Positions 15,032-23,551 of a stretch of DNA of 34,735 bases are shown one piece after another. The DNA comes from a virus, in IMG/VR virus record IMGVR_UViG_3300009034_000132, positions 1 to 34,735 of that record, one strand, 5' to 3'. The notes under the pieces are model-generated. The model saw only the letters and a program-made list of their open reading frames with translations, did no database searches and was not told where the DNA came from. Numbering within the stretch: the first letter of the stretch is position 1; each line of letters starts with the position of its first letter. A program made the position numbers and the translations under genes.

Positions 15032-16006
15032 ATGGGGTCATATCATAGTATTTCAACAAAGTATGAAAATGCGATATACGAAAGAGGAGAGGACAATTAC
15101 TACGTAGTTAAAATTAAAGACATAGATGGTAGTGCATATGTCGACCCCAGTACATGTTCGATTACGATAACAAATCCATGTGATGCGGTATTAGTAAATG
15201 CGGATGCCATGACAAAAGATTCATTAGGTGTCTATTATTATTCTTATTCAATACCAACTACCGCCACTTACGGACGTTATGAAATTGAGGTAACGACATC
15301 TTCACCAACTTATACCACGATATATAAAGACAAATTTTACATATTGCCTTGGAATATCATATACGATGTCAGAAGGTTTTCTGGAATTACTTCTAAGAAA
15401 TCGATAAGCGACCATGACATTGCTGGAATAATCTGGGAGTCTTACAAAGAAGCTTTAGATGCGGTTTACACTTATTGTCATAACGACATACCGAATTGCA
15501 ATCCAGACACCGGAGAATGGTTTAACGGAACCAACATGGTCTTTGAAACAAAGCAATCCCCAATAGCTGACTTTAACGGTGACGGAGTAGTCAACGGTTG
15601 GGGTGAGGCCTCTTGCGGTACCGACATAAGTGGTTGGTGGAAAGACGCTGATGGAAATTGTCATAGATTAAACGTTACTGTAAATGATGCCCATTGTGGA
15701 AACATCTCCATAACCCAAACTGATGGGACGCCAATCCCGAGTGATGCAGAATGGGTTCATTTAGACTATCATGTCGAGTGGGAATCTTATGATGAGAATT
15801 TGTTCAGATTTGCGGTTGCCTATTTGGCTGCACACAAGTGTATAGAGAGATTCAGAGAGCTTGGTAGTGCTAACCTGTCTGACTTGGATTCAAGCAAAGA
15901 AGAGATTCTGGCCGACAAAAAGCGGATGCTGAGAGAGTATCGCAAGGTAATTAGAAGGATACAACGACCAAATATTGGTGCTGGAATGGTTCCGGGAGAG
16001 TCCTAG
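15032..16006 (+). CDS. head-tail connector with N-terminal Ig-like domain
   Basis: Residues 12-105 look like an Ig/BppU-type beta-sandwich (YVDPSTCSITITNPCDAVLV; GRYEIEVTTSSPTYTTIYKD). The rest resembles a helical head-tail adaptor (IAGIIWESYKEALDAVYTYC ... FRFAVAYLAAHKCIERFREL). An insertion carries DFNGDGVVNGWGE (180-192), similar to a dockerin/EF-hand calcium loop, and several cysteines. It is placed between capsid and tail tube. The connector role is inferred from helix pattern and gene order. Confidence 0.6.
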   Translation: MGSYHSISTKYENAIYERGEDNYYVVKIKDIDGSAYVDPSTCSITITNPCDAVLVNADAMTKDSLGVYYYSYSIPTTATYGRYEIEVTTSSPTYTTIYKDKFYILPWNIIYDVRRFSGITSKKSISDHDIAGIIWESYKEALDAVYTYCHNDIPNCNPDTGEWFNGTNMVFETKQSPIADFNGDGVVNGWGEASCGTDISGWWKDADGNCHRLNVTVNDAHCGNISITQTDGTPIPSDAEWVHLDYHVEWESYDENLFRFAVAYLAAHKCIERFRELGSANLSDLDSSKEEILADKKRMLREYRKVIRRIQRPNIGAGMVPGES

Positions 16007-16007
16007 A

Positions 16008-16496
16008 ATGGCTTATGAAGCATTCGACCCCCGTAAATCCATCAGGGAAACAATAGGAACAGAATGGGATATACAAAAAGACGGAAATACAGCCTACTGT
16101 TTTACTGTAGAAGATAATACCGGTGATACGGTATATATTCCAATGTATTTAAGTGAAGAGGTAAAGGCAGAAACGCTAGAAGCCTTCCCTTTTATCGAAA
16201 TGGAAATCGTCGATACCACATATGAACCTCACGACGTTGGAGCGACTACCAGAAAAATGATAGGTTTGATAAATCTACACGTCTACTTTACAGATACCGA
16301 CAACATTGATGCTACATCATTTGCTTTAAAGATAAAAAATAAATTACACGACTTGGTTAGAACATACCAAGCAACCTTTCCCAACATATATTTCGCGAAT
16401 GTCGAAAACGACGCCTATGATAGGGAAACGGACGGTACACAGGTCGTATATCACTATACGGCTATTTTATACGCATTGTGGTACGATGCGTGTTAG
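16008..16496 (+). CDS. tail-completion/neck protein
   Basis: The start is ATG at 16008 with GGGAGAG seven bases upstream; an earlier in-frame codon lies inside the connector. The 162 residues form an alpha/beta protein (VGATTRKMIGLINLHVYFTD; IKNKLHDLVRTYQA; VVYHYTAILYALWYDAC) like tail terminator/completion proteins found just before tail-tube genes. The assignment rests on size, fold impression and position. Confidence 0.55.
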   Translation: MAYEAFDPRKSIRETIGTEWDIQKDGNTAYCFTVEDNTGDTVYIPMYLSEEVKAETLEAFPFIEMEIVDTTYEPHDVGATTRKMIGLINLHVYFTDTDNIDATSFALKIKNKLHDLVRTYQATFPNIYFANVENDAYDRETDGTQVVYHYTAILYALWYDAC

Positions 16497-16570
16497 AGAA
16501 TAACACTTTCTTTAGTTCCCACGCAAAGAGAGTTGACAATAAAAAGAAAAAACATGGAGGATAAAAAATT

Positions 16571-17491
16571 ATGACACTTGATGAATTAGGTAGACCTTTT
16601 CAGGGTACTGCTTACTACTGGGTAGAATCAAGTTACGGAATCGGCGAAAGTGCTCCTACCTTACCCATATCTTGTAAGATTCAAAACATCAGAATCGATA
16701 CAGGGGATAGGCATAAGGTGCTTAAGGACATTGGTTCTGCCGTGGCTTGCCATTTATTGCAACAGACTGATGAACCAAAAGTGCATTTAGAATACATTCC
16801 TCAGTGCGATGATACATTGATAGATGATGTAATAGACAGGAGCTCTTGTTGTACACTCCAATCTCTTGCCATGTGTGTCGGTGCAAATACTTGTATGCCC
16901 GATACCGATGACAAAAGCTATTACTTAATTGATGGTATGAAACCATCTACTGTCAGAATATCAGGTTCCAAAAACACTGAGTATCTGGTCGTAATAGACT
17001 TTGAAGTTCAATCAGTAGTTACATCTACAGCTGCCACTGGAACTGCGCCGGCAGTATTAACCGGAGATTATTTGTCATTTAACGTAGCTGGAGAAATCAC
17101 GAAAAGCGGTGGACATGTGGTTAACGTTGACCACATAGCATTTATCACCAACTCTATTGAATTGACATTTACACATAAACTGACAGGATACACTGACCAT
17201 GACTCTACAGTCAAATCCTATATAATCGAAGGTGACATGGACGTAGAAGGGTCGGTAGACATTACGTTAGACGGCGGTGGTGCTCAGCACTTTGGTGAAG
17301 TTATGGCCAATACCGCGTTTACCATACAGGTAGACATGGGCGGTGTAGGTTGTCCGAGAATTACATTGACAGACTGTGAATGGAAGAATACCAGTGTTGA
17401 CATAAATACCGGTGGTGAAGCCATGATGAATTCTTCACCGTTTACAGCGAAACCGTCATCCTGTAGTGACATAGTATCATCAGTAACATAG
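16571..17491 (+). CDS. major tail tube protein
   Basis: A beta-rich 306-residue protein with strong GGAGG, directly before the chaperone pair and tape measure, which is the canonical position. Tube-like features include MKPSTVRISGSKNTEYLVVI and the repeated beta-strands after residue 140 (SYIIEGDMDVEGSVDITLDG). About ten cysteines (SSCCTL, MCVGANTC, GCPR, DCEW, SSCSD) are unusual for a tail tube and may stabilise the tube. Confidence 0.75.
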   Translation: MTLDELGRPFQGTAYYWVESSYGIGESAPTLPISCKIQNIRIDTGDRHKVLKDIGSAVACHLLQQTDEPKVHLEYIPQCDDTLIDDVIDRSSCCTLQSLAMCVGANTCMPDTDDKSYYLIDGMKPSTVRISGSKNTEYLVVIDFEVQSVVTSTAATGTAPAVLTGDYLSFNVAGEITKSGGHVVNVDHIAFITNSIELTFTHKLTGYTDHDSTVKSYIIEGDMDVEGSVDITLDGGGAQHFGEVMANTAFTIQVDMGGVGCPRITLTDCEWKNTSVDINTGGEAMMNSSPFTAKPSSCSDIVSSVT

Positions 17492-17498
17492 AGATTCT

Positions 17499-17524
17499 AG
17501 GGATTCATCTCCCTTTTTCTTTTT
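17499..17524 (+). terminator. hairpin plus T-run after tail tube gene
   Basis: AGGGA and TCCCT pair around TTCATC, followed by TTTTCTTTTTA. Consistent with partial termination after the abundant tube transcript and attenuation of the tape measure genes. Confidence 0.6.
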
Positions 17525-17540
17525 AATAAGAGGTATGAAA

Positions 17541-17903
17541 ATGGCTAAAATAAAACCATATAGTTTAAAGTTTGTAAATAGGGGCAAACCGTTTGACATG
17601 CCAAACTGGACGCCTGAAAAACACGAAAGTGCTCTCGCCAAGCTCAATAAGGATACAAAAAAATTGAATGACGAAGAGCAAAATAAAGAGTTCAAGTATT
17701 ATGTAATACATGAGACTCTTTTGGAACTTGATGAAGATTGTTCAATGGATAACATACGTCGTATGCATCCAATGGATTTAATTGAACTTTTTAATGCCGT
17801 CTATAATGCCGGTAGAGAGGGAATCTATAATGTGGATTTTCTCAGGGGGAAAAACAAGACCCCCGCCAACAAAAAACAAAAATCTACTGGGACGAAGAAT
17901 TAA
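17541..17903 (+). CDS. tail assembly chaperone, short product (G-like)
   Basis: The ATG at 17541 has GAGGT seven bases upstream; an ATG two codons earlier is too close to it. The 120-residue acidic/basic protein (MAKIKPYSLKFVNRGKPFDM ... MDLIELFNAVYNAG) lies between tail tube and tape measure, the place of lambda G and its equivalents. The frame ends shortly after a GGGGGAAAAAC run, while the -1 frame continues for a further domain. Confidence 0.7.
   Translation: MAKIKPYSLKFVNRGKPFDMPNWTPEKHESALAKLNKDTKKLNDEEQNKEFKYYVIHETLLELDEDCSMDNIRRMHPMDLIELFNAVYNAGREGIYNVDFLRGKNKTPANKKQKSTGTKN
17845..17855 (+). promoter_or_regulatory. candidate -1 frameshift slippery site (G5A5C)
   Basis: GGGGGAAAAAC spans 17845-17855 in zero frame AGG GGG AAA AAC. 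Slipping back one base gives GGG GAA or GAA AAA in the new frame, so one of the two tRNAs re-pairs perfectly and the other with a first-position mismatch. Five C residues at 17860-17864 could pair with the five G residues. The -1 frame has no stop from 17831 to 18104. This is the G/GT arrangement of siphovirus tail chaperones. The slip efficiency cannot be read from sequence. Confidence 0.55.
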
Positions 17904-18106
17904 AGCAGTTCCAAGAGTTGATACATATTGTCTATCTAAAGGTGGGCAATCTGCAAGAAATTCGTAAAATGAACTATTGGCGATTCAGGGTTATTTTAAA
18001 AACTCTCAACAAGCTTAACTGTTTAGAGAGTGGTAAACCTTATATAGAGCAGGGATTGCCTAGAAGTTCTAGAGACATGATTGAAAAGAGGAAAGCTCAA
18101 AGGTAA
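17850..18106 (+). CDS. tail assembly chaperone frameshift extension (T-like)
   Basis: The -1 frame reads TKIYWDEELKQFQELIHIVY, then LKVGNLQEIRKMNYWRFRVI and PYIEQGLPRSSRDMIEKRKA. It is protein-like throughout and ends four bases before the tape measure start. No well-placed ATG with a ribosome-binding site opens it, and a TTG at 17918 would be poor. Expression as a fusion to the upstream G-like protein by a -1 slip near 17845-17855 is the natural explanation, as with lambda GT. The fusion would recruit the tape measure for tail assembly. Confidence 0.6.
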
Positions 18107-18110
18107 ATTT

Positions 18111-20783
18111 ATGGCAACGAACAAAGTTGAACTTGACATTCTCTCCAATGCAAAAAAGGTTTTGGGCGAATTACGCCAGATGAATGCCGAATTACGCAAT
18201 GTTAGAGACAACACTCAAAAATTACACGCGACTGGTGTGTCTGGAGCGACCAAACACAAGTCAGCGATGGCTGGGTTGGCCTTACGTTTCGTTGGGTACA
18301 ACTTGATATTGAATCAGGTCATGGGTTCTCAGCAGAAACTTTATGAGTATGTAACAGAGAGCATCACGAAATTCAGGGAATTCCAGACGCGCATTGCTGA
18401 GGTCAGTACCATCATGGGTGTCGACTTTCAAAGTTCAATTTCCGGTTTAAAGGCCGGTGTGGAAAATTTATCAGTATCATTTGGAAAAAATACAAGTGAT
18501 ATGTCTAAGGGTCTTTATGATATCATGTCTGCGGCTTTCAGTGCCGACGAGGCCATTGCGCTTTTAGCCAGTTCTACTAAGGCTGCGATTGCTGGATTGG
18601 CAGAAGTTAGAGAATCAGTAGATATATTTACAACTGTTTTAAATACGTATGGAATGTCTGCATATGAAGCCACGTGGGTTTCAGATATGCTGTTCCAGTC
18701 TGTAGTTAGAGGTAAGTTTCAATTTGCCGACTTGGAGTCTGCACTTGGATACGTAGTTCCGATAGCCGCGCAAGCCGGAATTCAATTTGACGAGTTAATG
18801 GCCGCTTTGTCTACAACCACAAGGCATGGTCTTCACCTTGACATGACCTCCCGTGGTTTGGCGATGGCCATTCAAAACATCATTAACCCTTCAGAAGGAG
18901 CAGCCAAAGCCGCTATGAAATACGGAATACAAATGAACGGTTTGACCCTGCGAATGAAAGGTCTTACAGGGTTCTTCACTGAATTACAGGAAAAAACCAA
19001 GGAATATGGTAAAGTTGTGATGACAGAGTTGATTCCAAACATCAGGTCTTTGAGAACGGTCATGGTATTGGCAGGTGAAGAAGGTCTCGAGGGTTTGATA
19101 GACGATATGGATAAGTTGTCTATGGCTGGTGGAAGAACAGAAGAGGCTTTGAGCAAGATAATGGCAACCAGTGGATTTGTATCTAATCAGATTACACAAC
19201 AATGGGAGCAGACTCAGAGAGATGTCGGTGAGGCTTGGGATAAACTAGCTTTGGGAGTTCAACAAGGAATTACTGATATTGTTGCTAATTGGCAGTCTTT
19301 TTTACCAATTATAGGGCCGATTTTCACTGCCATGAAAGCTGTCGATGAGATGGATTATCAGAAGTGGCTTAAGGGAAAACAGATACAGGCAGGAGTTGCC
19401 CCCGGATATATTCGTAAAGACTATCCAACTGAAGTAATGCAAGTTTATTTAGATTTACAAAAAGATATAGCCAAAACGTCAGAAGAGATAAACAGAAGAA
19501 TGCTGGCAGGCGAAGGTTATGAAGAGCAATATAGACAACTGTTAGCGCTTCAAAATATTACTGCTGATTTACAGGAAGATTTCAATCGAGCATTCGGTGA
19601 ACCAATCCTTGGTGGAATAAGAAACCTTGAAGAATTGCATGTAACACTCGATGAAATTGAGATTGCGATAGGAAGAATCAAAGAGAGGCTTTCCATGGAG
19701 ATAAGCTATGGGTGGGGAGCCTATGCAGGCACAATCAAAGGAACTTTAAATTATCAATATAAATTACTGGAAGCTGAGCAGGCTCATGTAGATGTATCTC
19801 ACGATGTTAAAATGGGTTTGGCTGATGAAAATTATCAATACAAAGTTCTTAATAGTACTATGCAAGAAGCCATAGAAATAGTGAGAAATCATACCGAAGT
19901 TCAAAAAAAGGATGCAGAAGCAACTAAAATATTGAATATGGAAATGCGTAAACTTCAACTACAGGCGGCTCAAATTCAACTGAAAGGAATGTTGAGACGA
20001 AGAGGGTTGACCCGTAAAGAAGAAAGAATGCTAAAAAGGATTCAGATAGAGCAACTCAAGTTACGCATAGAAGAAATGAAGACTACACAGCAAGAAACTG
20101 AAGCGGATTATAGTCTTTATTTAGAAAAGAAAAGATTGATTGACGATTATTTACGTGCTAAGACAGAAGAAAGGTATCAACTGAAATACAACTACGACCA
20201 ACAATTGATTGACTTGCAGTTACTAATTGACAACGAGAAATTGGCTTTAGAAGAACTGGAAGACGGATGGAAAGATACCACTGATGAGATTGCGATACTT
20301 ACTCAAAGCTTGGTGGATAGTTTAACAGAAATTCTAGGTGACCCAAAACTTGCTGCCGCTTTTATGAATATTGGAATAGATATTCAAAATTTATTAAATG
20401 ATGTAAAAAACCTTGGAGAAACCACAACGACAACGACGGCTACTGGTGGAAAAACCATCACAACCACTTCTACCGATGAGGCAAAAACTTTTGCCAAACA
20501 GCTGCTCCCTCCAATGACGCAAAAACTTTTAGGGTTTGTCGGATTCCAACGAGGAATAAGGTATGTTCCAGAAACTCAACCCGCCATAGTGCATAGGGGA
20601 GAGACCATTTCGCCCGCAGGTCAAGAAATCGGTGGTGGAATTTACATAGAAAGTTTGACAATCGAGGTAAAAGAAATAGCCGACATTGGAAGCATAGAAA
20701 AACTCAATGCACTATTGTCGCAAGCTGAAGGTAGTGGATTGATGAAAAGGGGAAGAACCAATTACAAACTCAGGATAGGTTGA
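18111..20783 (+). CDS. tail tape measure protein
   Basis: 890 residues, with the start chosen at ATG 18111 (AAAGGT six bases upstream); an earlier in-frame codon lies inside the chaperone frame. Residues about 110-330 are a PhageMin_Tail/TP901-type core: GLYDIMSAAFSADEAIALLA, AAQAGIQFDELMAALSTTTR and TSRGLAMAIQNIINPSEGAA. A long coiled-coil middle follows (MRKLQLQAAQIQLKGMLRRR; EKKRLIDDYLRAKTEERYQL). The C-terminus has GFQRGIRYVPETQPAIVHRG then ETISPAGQ, a common tape measure end. It sets tail length; the length implies a fairly long flexible tail. Confidence 0.9.
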   Translation: MATNKVELDILSNAKKVLGELRQMNAELRNVRDNTQKLHATGVSGATKHKSAMAGLALRFVGYNLILNQVMGSQQKLYEYVTESITKFREFQTRIAEVSTIMGVDFQSSISGLKAGVENLSVSFGKNTSDMSKGLYDIMSAAFSADEAIALLASSTKAAIAGLAEVRESVDIFTTVLNTYGMSAYEATWVSDMLFQSVVRGKFQFADLESALGYVVPIAAQAGIQFDELMAALSTTTRHGLHLDMTSRGLAMAIQNIINPSEGAAKAAMKYGIQMNGLTLRMKGLTGFFTELQEKTKEYGKVVMTELIPNIRSLRTVMVLAGEEGLEGLIDDMDKLSMAGGRTEEALSKIMATSGFVSNQITQQWEQTQRDVGEAWDKLALGVQQGITDIVANWQSFLPIIGPIFTAMKAVDEMDYQKWLKGKQIQAGVAPGYIRKDYPTEVMQVYLDLQKDIAKTSEEINRRMLAGEGYEEQYRQLLALQNITADLQEDFNRAFGEPILGGIRNLEELHVTLDEIEIAIGRIKERLSMEISYGWGAYAGTIKGTLNYQYKLLEAEQAHVDVSHDVKMGLADENYQYKVLNSTMQEAIEIVRNHTEVQKKDAEATKILNMEMRKLQLQAAQIQLKGMLRRRGLTRKEERMLKRIQIEQLKLRIEEMKTTQQETEADYSLYLEKKRLIDDYLRAKTEERYQLKYNYDQQLIDLQLLIDNEKLALEELEDGWKDTTDEIAILTQSLVDSLTEILGDPKLAAAFMNIGIDIQNLLNDVKNLGETTTTTTATGGKTITTTSTDEAKTFAKQLLPPMTQKLLGFVGFQRGIRYVPETQPAIVHRGETISPAGQEIGGGIYIESLTIEVKEIADIGSIEKLNALLSQAEGSGLMKRGRTNYKLRIG

Positions 20784-20787
20784 AACA

Positions 20788-20964
20788 ATGCAAGTAAAAG
20801 ACATTAAAGGACTTCCACATAAGTGTACTACTACCGCTACATATATTTCTTATGCATATGCACACGATGATAGATTTGAACTTGGGGAAGGGGATATTGT
20901 ATTAGGATATGACAATAACGACAAACTTTGGGTACTAAAAAAATTACACAATAAGAGGGCATAA
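20788..20964 (+). CDS. 58-residue hypothetical protein after tape measure
   Basis: Starts MQVKDIKGLPHKCTTTATYI and ends DKLWVLKKLHNKRA. The compact beta-rich sequence (RFELGEGDIVLGYDNNDKLW) resembles a small SH3-like or OB-like domain. It sits four bases after the tape measure stop and two bases before the next mini-gene. No family recognised. Confidence 0.55.
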   Translation: MQVKDIKGLPHKCTTTATYISYAYAHDDRFELGEGDIVLGYDNNDKLWVLKKLHNKRA

Positions 20965-20966
20965 AT

Positions 20967-21122
20967 ATGGGATTAATCTATGTAGCCAAAGAAGTTGGTC
21001 TCGGTCACGGTACAGCGTATATTACGTTAAAAGCGGGTGATATAGTAGCCGGATTACAACCTAATGCCAGTCCACCCAGTATCATAGTTTTCAGGATTAA
21101 GAAAAACGAGAGGGATTTCTGA
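20967..21122 (+). CDS. 51-residue hypothetical protein
   Basis: MGLIYVAKEVGLGHGTAYIT, then LKAGDIVAGLQPNASPPSII and VFRIKKNERDF. GAGGG precedes the ATG and the TGA overlaps the next ATG. A small beta-protein in the tail-tip region; function unknown. Confidence 0.55.
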   Translation: MGLIYVAKEVGLGHGTAYITLKAGDIVAGLQPNASPPSIIVFRIKKNERDF

Positions 21123-21730
21123 TGGGACTTGAAGACCAAAGAGACTTTATAACCTTTTATGGGATTAAGCATAGTGATTGGGACGTCACATTTGGAAAAT
21201 TTATAGACCATGCAGAGGTTCTTGTTACTGATTATATCGGAATTGATGTAGATTGTGCAGAAAAAACACAGGCTACTTCATGCACTACAGATTATTGTAT
21301 CACAGTGGAATTTGTATTTCCACATCACATTAAAAAAGAATATTACATTGAGGGAGTTTTAGAAGGGGAGTTCACTGTTGCTTGTAATGGTGGTGCTTCT
21401 CACATCACTGACTATCGAATATCCATTTGGAAAACAAATACTGACACTACTTATGAACGTTTAGCAGTTACTGTAGATGGAGACCCAGAAATAGAGGCTA
21501 ATGAATGGATTACAGTTGACGATGATTTGGCTTGGGATGCGGGTAACTCCATAGGTGATGAAAAGGTTTACCATTGGTATATTAATTGTTGGACAGCCCA
21601 GAAACTGCTTGAAAACGACCGCCTTTATCTTAAGATAGAGATAAGGGGTACGAATAATAGTTTATATTTAATGCATTCAAATGACCCTGACTGGACTGAC
21701 GTCTGGGCGAAGATACCTTTCAGGTTATAA
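21122..21730 (+). CDS. distal tail / minor tail protein
   Basis: 202 residues, beta-rich, with GAGAGGG before the ATG. N-terminal FYGIKHSDWDVTFGKFID resembles the opening of distal-tail components. The C-terminal half (YRISIWKTNTDTTYERLAV; KLLENDRLYLKIEIRG) looks like a jelly-roll. Cysteine pairs (TSCTTDYC) are present. The tail-tip role comes from position and fold impression. Confidence 0.5.
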   Translation: MGLEDQRDFITFYGIKHSDWDVTFGKFIDHAEVLVTDYIGIDVDCAEKTQATSCTTDYCITVEFVFPHHIKKEYYIEGVLEGEFTVACNGGASHITDYRISIWKTNTDTTYERLAVTVDGDPEIEANEWITVDDDLAWDAGNSIGDEKVYHWYINCWTAQKLLENDRLYLKIEIRGTNNSLYLMHSNDPDWTDVWAKIPFRL

Positions 21731-21732
21731 AA

Positions 21733-22587
21733 ATGACAAACTATATTACTTTGATACAGACAGCCGGAACGAAATCGTTTTACTTTGACGAGTTTGACCC
21801 CACAGAAGACTGGGAAGACAATGGTGGAGATGTACCGGCAAACATGGTTGACAGTAATATAAAGACGTTTGCCGCGACTTTCGTAGATGGTAGGGTTCAA
21901 TTGTGTGATTCAAACACATGTGCCGAGACCGGTGACGAAGCCATCTCTAAGGTAGAGATACGCGCTTTTTCCGGTGCCGGGTCGTATTCAGCTTCACCTG
22001 GAGTCGCCGCTTATTTGCGCCCGGTATTTTCTGGTGGAGATGGAGACAATCACTCATGGGAACCTCCTGACCTCACCGAAGACACGCCAGCCGAGTGGGG
22101 TACTTGGTTTGACATTACAAATGACACCAATGCACCGGCCACATGGACTTGGAGCGATGTCACAAGCATGAACGTAGACCACTATCCAGATTTTCCGGTT
22201 GGTGGGAGTCCTTGGCACCTCAAAACGGCAAAGATTGAGGTACGAGTTACCTATGCCAGCTCATGTTCTTTGATAGTTCCGTACAAGGTTTCTACTAATC
22301 ATGCACAAAATATAAAAATGATGAATATGTGGAACGGAGACAGAGTGGTATTCGGATTGTCGAGAAGTCGTTGGACTTTGACATTGAGGGGAAGAGACTG
22401 GGAAAATAATGCATGTGACAAGGTTAATTGTATAAAAAATTTAGGGTTGGTTGGTAACCCTGTTAATATATCAGGTTTAAATAATTCCAATTGGGATACC
22501 GAATGGATGATTAGAAGCTTTGGATGGAAACTGGTAACAGAAAATCCAATACACTATGAATGGATATTATTGCTGGAGAGGACATAA
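21733..22587 (+). CDS. tail-tip protein, paralogue A
   Basis: 284 residues. A beta-sandwich-like N-terminal domain carries ISKVEIRAF (71-79), AYLRPVFSGGDGD (93-105), EWGTWFDIT (121-129) and DTNAPATWTW (131-140). These match the next gene almost residue for residue, so the two are duplicated copies. The C-terminal half (ALSRSRWTLTLRGRD-like region; WDTEWMIRSFGWKL) differs from that of the neighbour. Likely a host-binding or tip component. Confidence 0.55.
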   Translation: MTNYITLIQTAGTKSFYFDEFDPTEDWEDNGGDVPANMVDSNIKTFAATFVDGRVQLCDSNTCAETGDEAISKVEIRAFSGAGSYSASPGVAAYLRPVFSGGDGDNHSWEPPDLTEDTPAEWGTWFDITNDTNAPATWTWSDVTSMNVDHYPDFPVGGSPWHLKTAKIEVRVTYASSCSLIVPYKVSTNHAQNIKMMNMWNGDRVVFGLSRSRWTLTLRGRDWENNACDKVNCIKNLGLVGNPVNISGLNNSNWDTEWMIRSFGWKLVTENPIHYEWILLLERT

Positions 22588-23549
22588 TGGCTTGTGAAGC
22601 GTTTATACTCAGAACAGCTGACATCACCGAAATATTTTATTTCAATAGTTATGACGCGGTTGAAAAGTGGGAAGACACTCCAGAGCGGATGGTTGACGGT
22701 CTAATGTATAATGAAAGTACTGGATTATACAGTACGGCAGCTACGTGGATTAGCAATACTGTACAACTTTGCGATGGCAATTCTGCCCCGAGTGACCGGG
22801 AAACGACCATTACAAAAGTGGAGATAAGAGCCTACTCAGTGGTGGCAGATAGCTGTGGAACGTGTACAGCATATATGAGACCCGTATTTATTGCCGGTGA
22901 CGGTGATACTCATTTATGGTATCCTCCGGGGAGTTCAGAAGACGAAGTTCCTCCAGAATGGAGTGAATGGTTTGATATCACAAGTGATACTAATGCACCC
23001 GCTACATGGACTTGGGTAGATGTTTACAATCTTGGTGTCGACCATTGGATGGTGAAGACCGTATGTGGTAATCCTAATGGCTGTCAAACAGCGAGGATAG
23101 AGATACGGGTTACTTGGTATGACTCGGTAGAGCTTACGCTTGTTGATTCTCTTGACAAGTCTTTGAGTAAGCTATTGCAAGATTTCAACTTATGGGTGTC
23201 TTACGATATAGCCGATAGAGGAATCGATAGACAGCCTTTAAATCTGTCTGGTTATGAGATAGGGACGGAAGAGGGTGGAATAATTACCTTTGCGACAATA
23301 TGTTTTCCACTGTGCTTTCCCCTGTGCTTTGAATCAGGGTCGGAAGGTACCGTAGATAAAACGGCGGCACAATCCGCACAAGATAAAATAGCGAAAATTC
23401 ATGATTGGATGGAAAATCACTATAACGTAAAAATAGAACAATTTGGAGCATGCTTTGACGAAGAGTATTCGATTGCGGATTTTGCGGTTGAAAGTTTGAA
23501 TCATCCTTCAAATTATAGATGGAGACTCAGTTTGGAAGAGGCGAGTTAA
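22587..23549 (+). CDS. tail-tip protein, paralogue B
   Basis: The start is ATG 22587 with GGAGAGG ahead; an earlier in-frame codon is inside paralogue A. The 320-residue product shares the N-terminal domain with paralogue A: ITKVEIRAYS (75-84), AYMRPVFIAGDGD (95-107), EWSEWFDIT (124-132) and DTNAPATWTW (134-143). Its C-terminal part is different, with a CFPLCFPLCFESG stretch. Tandem duplication followed by divergence is clear. Confidence 0.55.
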   Translation: MACEAFILRTADITEIFYFNSYDAVEKWEDTPERMVDGLMYNESTGLYSTAATWISNTVQLCDGNSAPSDRETTITKVEIRAYSVVADSCGTCTAYMRPVFIAGDGDTHLWYPPGSSEDEVPPEWSEWFDITSDTNAPATWTWVDVYNLGVDHWMVKTVCGNPNGCQTARIEIRVTWYDSVELTLVDSLDKSLSKLLQDFNLWVSYDIADRGIDRQPLNLSGYEIGTEEGGIITFATICFPLCFPLCFESGSEGTVDKTAAQSAQDKIAKIHDWMENHYNVKIEQFGACFDEEYSIADFAVESLNHPSNYRWRLSLEEAS

Positions 23550-23551
23550 AA

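Noticed and set aside
17782-17967. 61-residue plus-strand ORF in the third frame of the chaperone region
   Set aside because: It sits wholly over the G-like and T-like frames, has no start signal and reads like a shadow. The -1 frame is the one that continues to the tape measure.
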